Assembly (NCBI RefSeq): GCF_000744815.1
Contig: NZ_JQMQ01000004.1
Coordinates: 806,001-870,000, forward strand
Direction of reading: 5' to 3'
Length of the DNA: 64,000 bases
Source: Phaeacidiphilus oryzae TH49
GTDB lineage: Bacteria; Actinomycetota; Actinomycetes; Streptomycetales; Streptomycetaceae
Part shown: positions 16,602 to 25,965 of the stretch, in pieces
How positions within the stretch are numbered: position 1 is the first letter of the stretch
Layout of the letters: every line of letters begins with the position of its first letter
Notes under the pieces: model-generated
What the model saw: only the letters and a program-made list of their open reading frames with translations
Database searches by the model: none
Told to the model about the DNA's origin: nothing
Translations under genes and position numbers: made by a program

Positions 16602-18076
16602 GCGGCACCTTTGTCGGAATGCCGGCCTTCCCGAAGGCCGCACACGAGGCCGTACGCGACACCACCCTGCGCGCCAACCTGAAGCACGCCACGCACACCA
16701 TCCGCGACAAGCGCGCCCGCGCGGTCGCGGAACTCGACGACTGGGCGCAGCTGCGCGAGGCGGGCAAGCAGATCAAGGACCACACGCTGCGCCACCTGGA
16801 GCACTACCTGGTGCAGCTGGAGGAGTCCGTCACCGCGGCCGGAGGGGTCGTGCACTGGGCGCGGGACGCGGCCGAGGCCAACCGGATCGTGACCGAACTC
16901 GTACGGGAGACCGGCGAGTCGGAGGTCGTCAAGGTCAAGTCGATGGCCACCCAGGAGATCGGCCTCAACGAGCACCTGGAGGCAGAGGACATCCGCGCCT
17001 ACGAGACCGACCTCGCCGAGCTCATCGTGCAGCTCGGCAAGGACAGGCCCTCGCACATCCTGGTCCCGGCCATCCACCGCAACCGGGGCGAGATCCGCGA
17101 CATCTTCCGCCGGGAGATGGGCAGTTGGGGTCGTCCCGCGCCGGAGGGGCTCACCGAGTCCCCAGCCGAGCTGGCCGAGGCAGCCCGCCTCCACCTGCGG
17201 GAGAAGTTCCTGCGTGCCAAGGTCGGCATCTCGGGCGCCAACTTCATGGTCGCCGAGAACGGCACCCTCGTGGTGGTCGAGTCCGAGGGCAACGGGCGGA
17301 TGTGCCTGACCCTGCCCGAGACCCTGATCTCGGTGGTCGGCATCGAGAAGATCGTGCCGACCTGGCAGGACCTGGAGGTCTTCCTGCAGACCCTGCCGCG
17401 CTCCTCGACCGCCGAGCGGATGAACCCGTACACCTCCACCTGGACGGGCACCACCGACGCCGACGGCCCGCAGGCCTTCCATCTGGTCCTGATCGACAAC
17501 GGGCGCACCGACGCCCTCGCCGACGAGGTCGGCCGCCAGGCCCTGCGCTGCATCCGCTGCTCGGCCTGCCTCAACGTCTGCCCGGTCTACGAGCGGGCGG
17601 GCGGCCATGCGTACGGATCGGTCTATCCGGGCCCCATCGGCGCCATCCTCAGCCCCCAACTGCGCGGCACGGCAAGCGAGATCGACGCCTCGCTGCCGTA
17701 CGCCTCCTCGCTGTGCGGGGCCTGCTACGAGGTGTGCCCGGTCGCCATCGACATCCCCGAGGTGCTGGTGCACCTGCGCGAACGTGTCGTGGAGGGCGGC
17801 GAGGCGACCCAGCGCGGCACCAGGGTCACCCTCCAACCCGCGAAGGGTCACGCGGTCGAGCGGGCCGCGATGCGCGCCGCCCGCTGGGCCTTCACCCATC
17901 CGGCGGCGCTCGGCGCCGGCCAGCGCCTGGCGGCCCGCACCCGGCGCCTCCATCCGCGCTCGCTGCCCGGCCCCGGGCGGGCGTGGTCGGCGACGCGCGA
18001 CCTCCCGCGGTTCCCGGCGGAATCCTTCCGCGACTGGTGGCAGCGGACGAACGGCGGAAAGGACACCGCGAAGTGA
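16598..18076 (+). CDS. lutB: L-lactate utilisation Fe-S protein LutB
   Basis: 492 residues. The N-terminal LUD domain runs to about residue 300 (GISGANFMVAENGTLVVVES). A ferredoxin-like domain follows with two four-Cys clusters, CIRCSACLNVCPVYER and CGACYEVCPVAI, binding two [4Fe-4S] centres. It is the central electron-carrying subunit of the lactate-oxidising complex. ATG 16598 overlaps lutA by four bases and its stop overlaps lutC (GTGA), so all three are translationally coupled. Confidence 0.95.
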   Translation: MSGTFVGMPAFPKAAHEAVRDTTLRANLKHATHTIRDKRARAVAELDDWAQLREAGKQIKDHTLRHLEHYLVQLEESVTAAGGVVHWARDAAEANRIVTELVRETGESEVVKVKSMATQEIGLNEHLEAEDIRAYETDLAELIVQLGKDRPSHILVPAIHRNRGEIRDIFRREMGSWGRPAPEGLTESPAELAEAARLHLREKFLRAKVGISGANFMVAENGTLVVVESEGNGRMCLTLPETLISVVGIEKIVPTWQDLEVFLQTLPRSSTAERMNPYTSTWTGTTDADGPQAFHLVLIDNGRTDALADEVGRQALRCIRCSACLNVCPVYERAGGHAYGSVYPGPIGAILSPQLRGTASEIDASLPYASSLCGACYEVCPVAIDIPEVLVHLRERVVEGGEATQRGTRVTLQPAKGHAVERAAMRAARWAFTHPAALGAGQRLAARTRRLHPRSLPGPGRAWSATRDLPRFPAESFRDWWQRTNGGKDTAK

Positions 18077-18753
18077 GCAGCAGGGACGTGATCCTGGGCC
18101 GGGTACGGCAGGCGCTCGGCGCCGAGCCCGCCGGCCCGCCCGCTGGCCCGCCCGCCGCCCCGGCGGCGTACGGCACCGGCATCGACCGCGGCTACCTGCG
18201 CCGGCACGGCGAGCGCACCGCCGAGGAGACGGTGGAGCTGCTCGCGGAGAACCTCACCGACTACCGGGCGATCGTCCACCGCTGCTGGGGCACCGGCGAA
18301 GAGCTCGCCGACCTGCTCATGCGGCTGCTGGCCGAGCGGGGCGCGGGCAGCGTGCTCGTACCGCCGGAGCTCCCGCCGCACTGGCTGGCCGGCGTGGACG
18401 CAACCCGCGTCCACGACCGCGCGGTGAGCACGCCGGGGGAGCTGGACCGCGTCGACAGCGTCGTCACGGGCTGTGCGGTCGCCGTCGCCGAGACCGGCAC
18501 CATCGTCCTGGACGGCTCGCCCGACCAGGGCCGCCGCCGCATCACCCTCATCCCCGACCACCACATCGTCGTCGTCCGCGCCCCCGGCCAGGTCGTCTCC
18601 TCCGTGCCCGAGGCCCTCGGACGCCTCGACCCGACCCGCCCGCTGACCTGGATCTCCGGTCCCTCCGCGACCAGCGACATCGAGCTGGACCGGGTCGAGG
18701 GCGTGCACGGCCCGCGCGTGCTGGAGGTCGTGCTCTGCCAGGACTCCCGGTAG
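18073..18753 (+). CDS. lutC: L-lactate utilisation protein LutC
   Basis: 226-residue LUD-domain protein. SSRDVILGRVRQAL at the N terminus and AVAETGTIVLDGSPDQGRR plus LIPDHHIVVV in the core are typical. It is a subunit of the L-lactate oxidation complex. The GTG start at 18073 overlaps the lutB stop. A Pro/Ala-rich insert (AGPPAGPPAAPAA) follows the first helix. The gene ends 14 bp before the convergent GH95 stop, leaving no room for a separate terminator. Confidence 0.94.
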   Translation: MSSRDVILGRVRQALGAEPAGPPAGPPAAPAAYGTGIDRGYLRRHGERTAEETVELLAENLTDYRAIVHRCWGTGEELADLLMRLLAERGAGSVLVPPELPPHWLAGVDATRVHDRAVSTPGELDRVDSVVTGCAVAVAETGTIVLDGSPDQGRRRITLIPDHHIVVVRAPGQVVSSVPEALGRLDPTRPLTWISGPSATSDIELDRVEGVHGPRVLEVVLCQDSR

Positions 18754-18767
18754 TCCTGGAGCCCCGG

Positions 18768-21112
18768 TCAGCCGGGAGTGACGGCGAGGGCCGTGCCGGC
18801 GCGGAAGCGGGTCTCGCGCACCGTGTCCCGGTAGCGGAGCAGCGTGGTGGTGTCGGTCGAGGCGCTGATCCGAGCCCCCGTCAGCCGCCCGGCGCGCCAG
18901 CGCAGATCCACCGTGAAGCCGCCGCGGGCCCGCAGGCCGCGGACCTCGCCGTCCGGCCAGTCGGTCGGCAGGGCGGGGAGGAGTTCGATCTGCCGGCCGT
19001 CGGACTGCAGCAGCATCTCGGCGACCGCCGCGGTGCCGCCGGCGTTGCCATCGAAGGAGTAGATGTTCTCGGTGGCGCCCGCCACCCCGCCGGCGGAGAA
19101 GGTCATCAGGTTGGCCTCGCTGGTGTCGGTGACCAGATGGACCAGATGGCGCAGGGCGTTGTCCCCGTCCAGCAGCCGGGCGTAGTAGGCGGCGAAGTTG
19201 GCCTCCACCCACTCCGCCTGCTCCCAGCCCGGGCCTGCCGGCGCCGCTCGATGGTGACCCTGGCGGCCCGGGCCAGTTCGGGGGTGTCGCGGGGGCTGAT
19301 CTGCCGCTCGGGGAAGAGCCCGCACAGGTGCGAGGTGTGGCGATGGCTCGGTTCGGCCTCCTCGTGGTCGTGCAGCCACTCCTGGAGCTGCCCGTGCCGG
19401 CCGACCCGGAACGGGGGGAGCCGGCGGCGTGCCTCGGCGATGCGGGCGCGCAACTCCTCGTCCAGGCCCAGGATTTCGGCGGCCTGAGCGCAGATCCGCA
19501 GGACCGCCTCCATGAACACCCGGTCGACGGTGGCGCCCATGGTCACCGAGCAGCGGCTGCCGTCCGGCGCCAGGTACCAGTTCTCCGGGGACTCCGCGGG
19601 GCCGGTGACCAACCAGCCGTTCGCCGGCTCGGGGACGGCCTGCGCCAGCAGGAACTCGGCGGCGCCGCGCAGCACCGGGTAGACGCGCTCGCGCAGGAAG
19701 ACCCCGTCGGGCGCGTACTCGTAGTGCTCCCACAGCTGGAGGGCGATCCAGGCGCCCGCGGTGAGGTGCAGCCCCCAGCCGGCGCCCCAGCCCGGGGCGG
19801 TGTAGCCCCAGGCGTTGGTGACCGTGTGCGCGACCCAGCCCGGTGCGCCGTACATCGCTTCGGCGGTGGAGCGGCCTGCCTCGGCCAGCCGCTCGACGAA
19901 GCCGAAGAGGGGCAGCTGACATTCGGCCAGATTGGCCGGTTCGGCGGCCCAGTAGTTCTGCTGGGTGTTGATGTCCAGGTGGAAGTCGTTGCTCCAGGGG
20001 GCGCTGCTGGCCCGGCCGTCGTTCCACACGCCCTGCAGTGCCAGGGGGAGGGGCGAGTCGGCGCGCGAGCCGGCCATCGTCAGGTAGCGGCCGTACTGGA
20101 AGAAGAGGGCGAGCAGTGCGTGGTCCGACTGCCCGGCGGCGAGCCGCTCCCGGCGCCGGTCGGTCGGCAGGGCTGCCGCGTCGTCCGGGGCGGGGCCGAG
20201 GTCGAGGGAGACCCGGCCCATCAGGGCCCGGTGGTCGGCGAGGTGCGCGGTGCGGACGGCCGGATAGCCGGCGTCCAGAGCGGCCGACAGCGCGGTTCGG
20301 GTGGCCTGCTTCGGGTCCTGCCCCGCCCAGTCGGTGCCGACGGCGACGTACAGCACCGCCGAGTCGGCGCCCTCCAGACGGAGTTCGCCGTCCTTGCCGC
20401 TCAGCGTCCCGCCTTCGCTGCTGAACCGGGCTTCGATGCGTACGGCGGCGCCCTGCGTTCCGTCGCTGTGCAGGGACTCGTGGGCGTGGCCCTCGAAGAC
20501 GAGGGCGGTGTCGGTGGCGGTGGTCGTGCCGGGGAGCGCGCCGTCCTCCAGGGAGACGGTGCAGTGGACTGCTCCGGGCCGGTCGGCGGTCAGCCGGACG
20601 GCTATCACTCCGTGCGGGTGCGAGGCCAGCACCTCGCGGTGGTACCGGACTCCGCCCTGCCGGTAGGCGACCGAGGCCAGCCCGGTGTCGAGATCGAGGC
20701 CGCGGCCGTACTCGTCGGCCGGCGGCCCGGGTGCGAAGTCCAGGCGGAGCTCGGGGAGGGGCACATTGGTGCCGAAGGAACGGGGGCGTCCGATCAGCCG
20801 CTCGGTGGCCAGCCGCTGTGCCTCGGCGTGCTCACCGGCCAGCAGCAGCTTGCGGACCCGCTCCAGGGCCTCCCGCGCTCCCGGGTCCAGGTCGGACCCG
20901 GAGGAGGGCGCGCCCGACCAGGCGGTCGACTCGGACAGGCCGATCCGCTCCCGTATGACGCCGCCGTGGACCATTCCGCCCAGGCGTCCGTTGCCGATCG
21001 GCAGGGCCTCGAACCAGCGGTCGGCGGGGCGGTCGTACCGGAGCCGGCCGGCGGAGGGGGCCGGAGAGTCCAGGAGTTCGGCCGGATCGGCGGCTTGGAC
21101 GGTGAGGGGCAT
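18768..21112 (-). pseudogene. GH95 alpha-L-fucosidase, apparent frameshift
   Basis: About 781 residues if repaired, the usual GH95 length. The N-terminal domain (RWFEALPIGNGRLGGMVHGG, SESTAWSGAPSSG) and catalytic (alpha/alpha)6 barrel (PLALQGVWNDGRASSAPWSN, then NTQQNYWAAEPANLAEC) are clear. The frame breaks at about 19231-19236 after VTIERR; one extra base restores GPGWEQAEWVEANFAAYYAR and the beta-sandwich to the stop. GH95 enzymes remove alpha-1,2-L-fucose (some alpha-L-galactose). No signal peptide, so it would act on imported oligosaccharides. It links to fucose catabolism nearby. The break may be a base-calling error. Confidence 0.85.
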
Positions 21113-21180
21113 GGCGGGGTGACTTCCGTGGGTGTGCGGGCGGGCAGGGCAGTCCGGCGCGGCCGGCGGGCGGGCTCGGT

Positions 21181-22377
21181 TCAGCGCGCGGGGGAGAGCA
21201 GCAGTTGGGCGGCGAGGGCGGCTCCGCCGCGGGCCCACGCCTCGAAGGGCAGCGGGCGCACCACCAGATCGCAGTCGCCGGCCGCGCCGAAGGCGTGCGC
21301 CGCGAAGGTGCTGCGGATCTGCTCCTCGAAGAGGTCGTAGGTGGCCACGCCCTCACCGGAGATGATGATGCGTCCGGGGCCGAGGAGGTTGGCGACCGAG
21401 GCGATGGCAAGTCCGATGGCGTGCCCGGCGTCCGCGAAGACCGCGCGTACGGCGGGGTTGCCGGCGTGCGCGAGGCGGATGGCCTCGTCCATGGTGAGCG
21501 CCGGATCGCCGGTGGCGCTGCGGGCCTGCTCGGTGATGGCGTGGGTGGAGGCGACGGCCTCGACGCAGCCGGTGTTCCCGCAGGTGCAGACGCGGTCGGT
21601 GCCGGTGACCGGCAGATGGCCCAACTCGCCCGAGACGCCATGCGCCCCGGAGACCACCCGGCCGTCGATGGAGATCCCGCAGCCGATCCCGGCCCCTACG
21701 GTGACCAGCACGAACGAGGAGAGACCGGCTCCCGCGCCGAACCACTGCTCGGCGACGGCCAGCGCGCGGACGTCGTTGTCGATCACCGTGGGGGCTCCGG
21801 TGGCGGACTCCACCAGCTCGGCCAGGGGAACCCGGCGCCAGTTGAGGAAGGGGGAGTACTGGACGATCCCGGTCCGGGTGTCCACGTCGCCCGAGATGGT
21901 GACGCCGATACCGTGCACCTCGACCGGCCGGGCTCCGCCCTCTGCGCCCTCCTGCGGATCCGTTGCGCAGGCCTGCGCGCGTACCTGCTCGACCAGGCGG
22001 GCGATGGCGAGGACCACGCTTCCCACATCCCGCGAGCCCAGCTCGGCCCGGGCGGTGGTCAGCGGTCGGGCGGTCAGGTCGGTGAGCACGGCGATGGCCT
22101 CGTCCGCGGTGACCTTGACGCCGACGAAGCAGGCGCGCTCGGGACGCACCGCGATCAGCGTGGCGGGGCGGCCGTTGGTCCGTTCGCCGGCCGGGCGGCC
22201 CTGTTCGGTGATCCAGCCGTCGGAGAGCAGCGGGGCGGTGACCTTGGTGACGGCACCGGCGGACAGCCCGGTGCGGCGGCCGATCTCGGCGCGGCTGAGC
22301 GGTCCGTGCGCGAGGAGTGTCCGGAAGACCGCGGCGGCGGCCGGAGGTCGGTCGGCGAGCTTCATGCCCTGGACCAT
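21181..22377 (-). CDS. ROK-family transcriptional repressor
   Basis: 398 residues. N-terminal winged helix (FRTLLAHGPLSRAEIGRRTG) is followed by a sugar-kinase-like ROK domain with IDNDVRALAVAEQWFGAG, GISIDGRVVSGAHGVSGELGH and the zinc motif CTCGNTGCVEA. It divides the GH95 gene from the divergent alpha-galactoside genes and probably represses one or both in response to a sugar. The start could be ATG 22377 or ATG 22365 (MKLADRP); either lies directly downstream of the TTCCTT/AAGGAA repeat. Confidence 0.9.
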   Translation of the reverse strand: MVQGMKLADRPPAAAAVFRTLLAHGPLSRAEIGRRTGLSAGAVTKVTAPLLSDGWITEQGRPAGERTNGRPATLIAVRPERACFVGVKVTADEAIAVLTDLTARPLTTARAELGSRDVGSVVLAIARLVEQVRAQACATDPQEGAEGGARPVEVHGIGVTISGDVDTRTGIVQYSPFLNWRRVPLAELVESATGAPTVIDNDVRALAVAEQWFGAGAGLSSFVLVTVGAGIGCGISIDGRVVSGAHGVSGELGHLPVTGTDRVCTCGNTGCVEAVASTHAITEQARSATGDPALTMDEAIRLAHAGNPAVRAVFADAGHAIGLAIASVANLLGPGRIIISGEGVATYDLFEEQIRSTFAAHAFGAAGDCDLVVRPLPFEAWARGGAALAAQLLLSPAR

Positions 22378-22381
22378 ACAT

Positions 22382-22401
22382 TTCCTTGAGAAATTAAGGA
22401 A
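22382..22401. promoter_or_regulatory. Candidate ROK operator TTCCTT-N8-AAGGAA
   Basis: Perfect 6-bp inverted repeat with an AT-rich 8-bp spacer, overlapping the ribosome-binding region of the ROK gene. This geometry resembles ROK autoregulatory operators. A looser relative (TGGAAGGAAAC) lies within the GH27 promoter spacer around 22506, so the same protein may control both directions (inference). Confidence 0.5.
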
Positions 22402-22499
22402 GGCGGACGGCGCCGGTCAGGGGACCTCAAGACGACTGGGATCACGTAACCAAGGGACAAGGGGTCTGTGGACGGGGGCGATTCATGGTGCTGAGTATG

Positions 22500-22529
22500 T
22501 TGACCGTGGAAGGAAACTCTCGCTAGATT
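22500..22529 (+). promoter_or_regulatory. Sigma-70-type promoter for the alpha-galactoside operon
   Basis: TTGACC (22500-22505) and TAGATT (22524-22529) are separated by 18 bp, close to the streptomycete housekeeping consensus TTGACN/TAGRNT. It points toward the GH27 gene at 22709, giving a leader of roughly 170 nt. Confidence 0.65.
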
Positions 22530-22626
22530 CACCGCACCTTGAACCGGTCGGCGTGGACGATCGCACTTCGGGACGAGTGCGGATGTCCGGCCCCTGAGGG
22601 GGCCGTGTCGTCGGATCTGCCCCTTG

Positions 22627-22649
22627 CCGGGCGGCTTCTGGCCGCCCGG
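22627..22649 (+). promoter_or_regulatory. Stem-loop in the GH27 leader
   Basis: CCGGGCGGC, a TTCTG loop and GCCGCCCGG form a perfect 9-bp stem about 60 nt before the GH27 start. It could be an attenuator or a stability element. It lacks a following T run, as most actinobacterial hairpins do. Confidence 0.4.
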
Positions 22650-22708
22650 TGCCGGCCTGCGCGGTCGTCCCGGCGCGCTCCTCCACTCCACGCCGAGAGG
22701 TGGAAGTC

Positions 22709-24832
22709 ATGGAACGACAGTCGGAAGCCGAACCCTCCGGGTCCCGCAGATCCCGGGGCGCCCGCGCACTGCGGCGCCTCGGCCCGGCCTGCGCGGCCCT
22801 CGCACTGGCCGCCGCGGCGGCGATCGCGGCACCGGTCGCGACGGCCTCGCAGGCCTCGGCGGCGACCACCGCACGCCCTGCCGGCACCGCCGGCACCGCT
22901 GGCACCAGCACCACCCTGGCCGCCAAGCCCTATATGGGCTGGAGCAGTTGGAGCCTGGAGTCCACCTCGCACCCCGGGTACGGCGTCGACTGGCTGAACG
23001 CCGCGCACATCGAGCAGCAGGCCGATCTGGTGGCCGCGAAGCTGAAGTCGCACGGCTACGAGTACATCAACGTCGACTCCGGCTGGACCAACGGCTTCGA
23101 CGGATACGGCCGCCCGGTGGCCAACACCGCGAAGTTCCCGGACGGGATGGCGGCGGTGGCCGACCACGTACACGCCGAGGGGCTCAAGTTCGGCCTCTAC
23201 CTGGCCGTCGGCCTGGACCCGTCCGCCTACGGCGACGGCAGCACTCCGATCTACGGCGCGCCCGGCTGCACCACCGGCGACATCGTCTATCCCGACCTGC
23301 GGAAGACCAACGGCTGGAACTCCGCGTACCAGATGGACTTCGCCAACCCCTGCGCGCAGAAGTACATCGACTCCGTCGCCGACGAACTCGCCTCCTGGGG
23401 CGTGGACTTCCTCAAGGTGGACGGCGTCGGGCCGGGCTCCTGGCAGGGCGACGCCGCGCACGACAACATCCCGGACATCCAGGCCTGGCACGCCGCCCTG
23501 CAGAGCACCGGCCGCCCCATCCAGCTGACGGTGTCCTGGTCGCTCAGCCACAAGGACGTCTCCGCCTGGCAGGCGTACTCCAACGGCTGGCGGATCGACA
23601 CCGATGTCGAGTGCTACTGCTCCACGCTGGAGACCTGGAACAGCTCGGTCAAGGCGCGCTGGAACGACGTGGTGCAGTGGATCGACGACGCCGGGCCCGG
23701 CCACTGGAACAACCTCGACTCGCTCGACGTCGGCTCCGGCCCGCTCGACGGCCTCAACGACACCGAGCGGCAGAGCGCGGCCACGCTGTGGGCCATCGAG
23801 TCGGCACCGCTGTACACCGGTGACGACCTCACCCAGCTCGACTCGTACGGGCTGAAGCTGCTGACCAACGATGAGGTGCTCGCGGTCGACCAGGCCGGGC
23901 GCCCGGCCCGTCCGGTCAGCCAGGCCACCGACCAGCAGACCTGGTACACCCGCAACCCCGACGGCAGCTACACCGTGGCGCTTTTCAACCTGGGCTCGGC
24001 GACGGCCCCGGTCACCGCGGACTTCTCCGACCTCGGCATCAGCGGCCCGGCCGCCGTCCGGGACCTGTGGAGCCACAAGAACCTCGGCACCGCCACCGGG
24101 CATCTGACGGAGACTCTGCAGGCGCACGGCTCCCGGCTGTTCACCCTCACCCCGCCGCACAGCGGCACCGCGCCCGGCGTCCCGCTCGGCGTCCACGGCA
24201 CCGCCGCCGGCGCGCACAGCATCTCGCTGGCCTGGCAGCCGGCCACCACCGAGAATTCCAGCACCGGCAGCCCCACCACCGGCTACCGGGTCTACGCCAA
24301 CGGCCGTGAGGTGGCCGACCCGACCAGCACCTCCGCCACCGTCAACGGCCTCGACCCGGCCACCGACTACACCTTCACCGTGGTCGCCCGGAACGCCGGC
24401 GGCGGCAGCTCCGCTCCGAGCAAGGCGCTCTCCCTCACCACCCCGGGAGCCGAAGGGCCGACCGCCTACGAGGCGGAGGCCTCCGGCAACAGCCTCAGCG
24501 GCGGCGCCCAGGTGGCGGGCTGCACCGGCTGCTCCGGCGGGCAGAAGGTCGGCTACATCGGAGGGACGGGCACGCTCGGGATGACCGTGGACGCCCCGAA
24601 GGACGGCACCTACCTGATGCGGCTCGACTACGTGAACGCGGACGCCAGCCGGGTCCTGTACGTCACCGCCGACGGCAGCACCCAGCAGGTCAACACCGGT
24701 GGTAGCGACGACAACGACTGGGACAGCCCGCAGTCCGTCACCGTCCCGGTCCACCTCACCGCCGGAGCCAACACCCTGTCCTTCGGCGACCCCGACAACT
24801 CCGCGCCCGACCTGGACCGGATCGTCGTCTGA
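22709..24832 (+). CDS. Secreted GH27 alpha-galactosidase with Fn3 and carbohydrate-binding modules
   Basis: 707 residues. A long signal peptide (basic n-region with RRSRGARALRR, hydrophobic ALALAAAAAIAAPVATA) precedes a GT/AG linker. The GH27 barrel begins PYMGWSSWSLES; the nucleophile is Asp238 in FLKVDGVG and the acid/base Asp299 in NGWRIDTDVE; the beta-sandwich starts after LLTNDEVLAVDQAGR. A fibronectin type III domain (about 488-580) and a CBM35-like module (about 585-707) follow. It would release galactose or a related sugar outside the cell. ATG 22709 has a GAGAGGTGGA ribosome site. Confidence 0.9.
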   Translation: MERQSEAEPSGSRRSRGARALRRLGPACAALALAAAAAIAAPVATASQASAATTARPAGTAGTAGTSTTLAAKPYMGWSSWSLESTSHPGYGVDWLNAAHIEQQADLVAAKLKSHGYEYINVDSGWTNGFDGYGRPVANTAKFPDGMAAVADHVHAEGLKFGLYLAVGLDPSAYGDGSTPIYGAPGCTTGDIVYPDLRKTNGWNSAYQMDFANPCAQKYIDSVADELASWGVDFLKVDGVGPGSWQGDAAHDNIPDIQAWHAALQSTGRPIQLTVSWSLSHKDVSAWQAYSNGWRIDTDVECYCSTLETWNSSVKARWNDVVQWIDDAGPGHWNNLDSLDVGSGPLDGLNDTERQSAATLWAIESAPLYTGDDLTQLDSYGLKLLTNDEVLAVDQAGRPARPVSQATDQQTWYTRNPDGSYTVALFNLGSATAPVTADFSDLGISGPAAVRDLWSHKNLGTATGHLTETLQAHGSRLFTLTPPHSGTAPGVPLGVHGTAAGAHSISLAWQPATTENSSTGSPTTGYRVYANGREVADPTSTSATVNGLDPATDYTFTVVARNAGGGSSAPSKALSLTTPGAEGPTAYEAEASGNSLSGGAQVAGCTGCSGGQKVGYIGGTGTLGMTVDAPKDGTYLMRLDYVNADASRVLYVTADGSTQQVNTGGSDDNDWDSPQSVTVPVHLTAGANTLSFGDPDNSAPDLDRIVV

Positions 24833-24910
24833 CCCGTCGCCCTCCGCACACCCCCGGCGGATCCGTCCGCCCCGCACGCAGAAGCACCCATTCGCTCGAA
24901 GGAGAGTGCT

Positions 24911-25953
24911 GTGGTGGTCTCCACGCCCAGCAGCCGTACCAGCCCGGAACGCCGGCCCGATGGCCCGGACACCGAGACCGCCACCGGCACCGACACCGCA
25001 GGGCCGCGCGTACTGCGGCGCCCCGGACGCCCCGGGCGCCGCGCCGCCCGGGGCGGGGGCGGGGCTGGACGCGCTCGCGGGCCGCGCGCCGCGGCCACGC
25101 CCGCGCGGCCTGGCTGCTCATCCTCCCCACCCTGGCCGGGTTCGCGCTGTTCTACGCCTATCCGACCATCCGCGGGATCTACCTCAGCTTCACCGACTTC
25201 CACGTCCTGACGCCGCCTCAGTGGGTGGGCCTGGCCAACTTCCGCGAGCTGGTCGGGGACGGAGTCTTCTGGCACTCGCTGGGCGTCACCGCCTGGTTCG
25301 TCCTGCTCAGCGTCGGCTTCGGGACGGTCTTCTCCCTGGTCACAGCGGTGATCCTGCACCGGGTCACCTCCTCCACCACGCTGCGCGGCATCATCCTGCT
25401 GCCGTTCCTGATCTCCAATGTGGTGGCCGCCCTGGTGTGGTCCTGGATGCTCGACCCGCAGCTGGGCATCGTCGACATCATCCTGGAGAAGCTCACCGGA
25501 CACTCCATCATGTTCCTGGGCACGGGCGGCTGGGCGATCCCCTCGCTCGCGGCGATCGGCGTGTGGAAGTGGATGGGCTACTACGCCCTGCTGATCTTCG
25601 CGGGCCTGCAGACCATCCCGCCGACCATCTACGAGGCCGGCCGGGTCGACGGCGCGAGCGAGTTCCAGATGTTCCGCCGGCTGACCGTGCCGCTGCTGCG
25701 CCCGGTCCTGGCACTGGTCCTGGTGCTCAGCGTGATCAACTCCTTCACGGTCTTCGACATCGTGCAGGTGACCACCAGGGGCGGCCCGGCGAACGCCTCC
25801 AACGTGCTGCAGATGTACATCTACGACAAGGCGTTCGGCCAGTTCGACTTCGGCTACGGCGCCGCGATGTCCCTCGCGCTGTTCGCGCTGCTCGCCCTGA
25901 TCACCTTCATCCAACTGCGGTTCACCCGCGCCAACACCTCCGACCTGGACTGA
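24911..25953 (+). CDS. Carbohydrate ABC transporter permease (MalF-like), apparent N-terminal frameshift
   Basis: From about 25060 the frame gives a typical CUT1 permease: first TM AAWLLILPTLAGFALFYAYP, the EAA loop YEAGRVDGASEFQMFRRLTV, and the end FTRANTSDLD. No ATG, GTG or TTG opens that frame upstream of the first TM. GTG 24911, with a good AAGGAG site, starts a basic Pro/Arg-rich leader in another frame. A one-base loss in the G-run around 25048-25066 would join the two, giving about 347 residues. Starting at ATG 25225 would delete TM1, so a frameshift or sequencing error is more likely. Confidence 0.8.
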
Positions 25954-25965
25954 GGGAGGCCGCCC

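Noticed and set aside
22529-24877. Minus-strand open frame of about 780 codons opposite GH27
   Set aside because: Antisense shadow of a strongly recognisable secreted glycosidase; no motif or ribosome site of its own.
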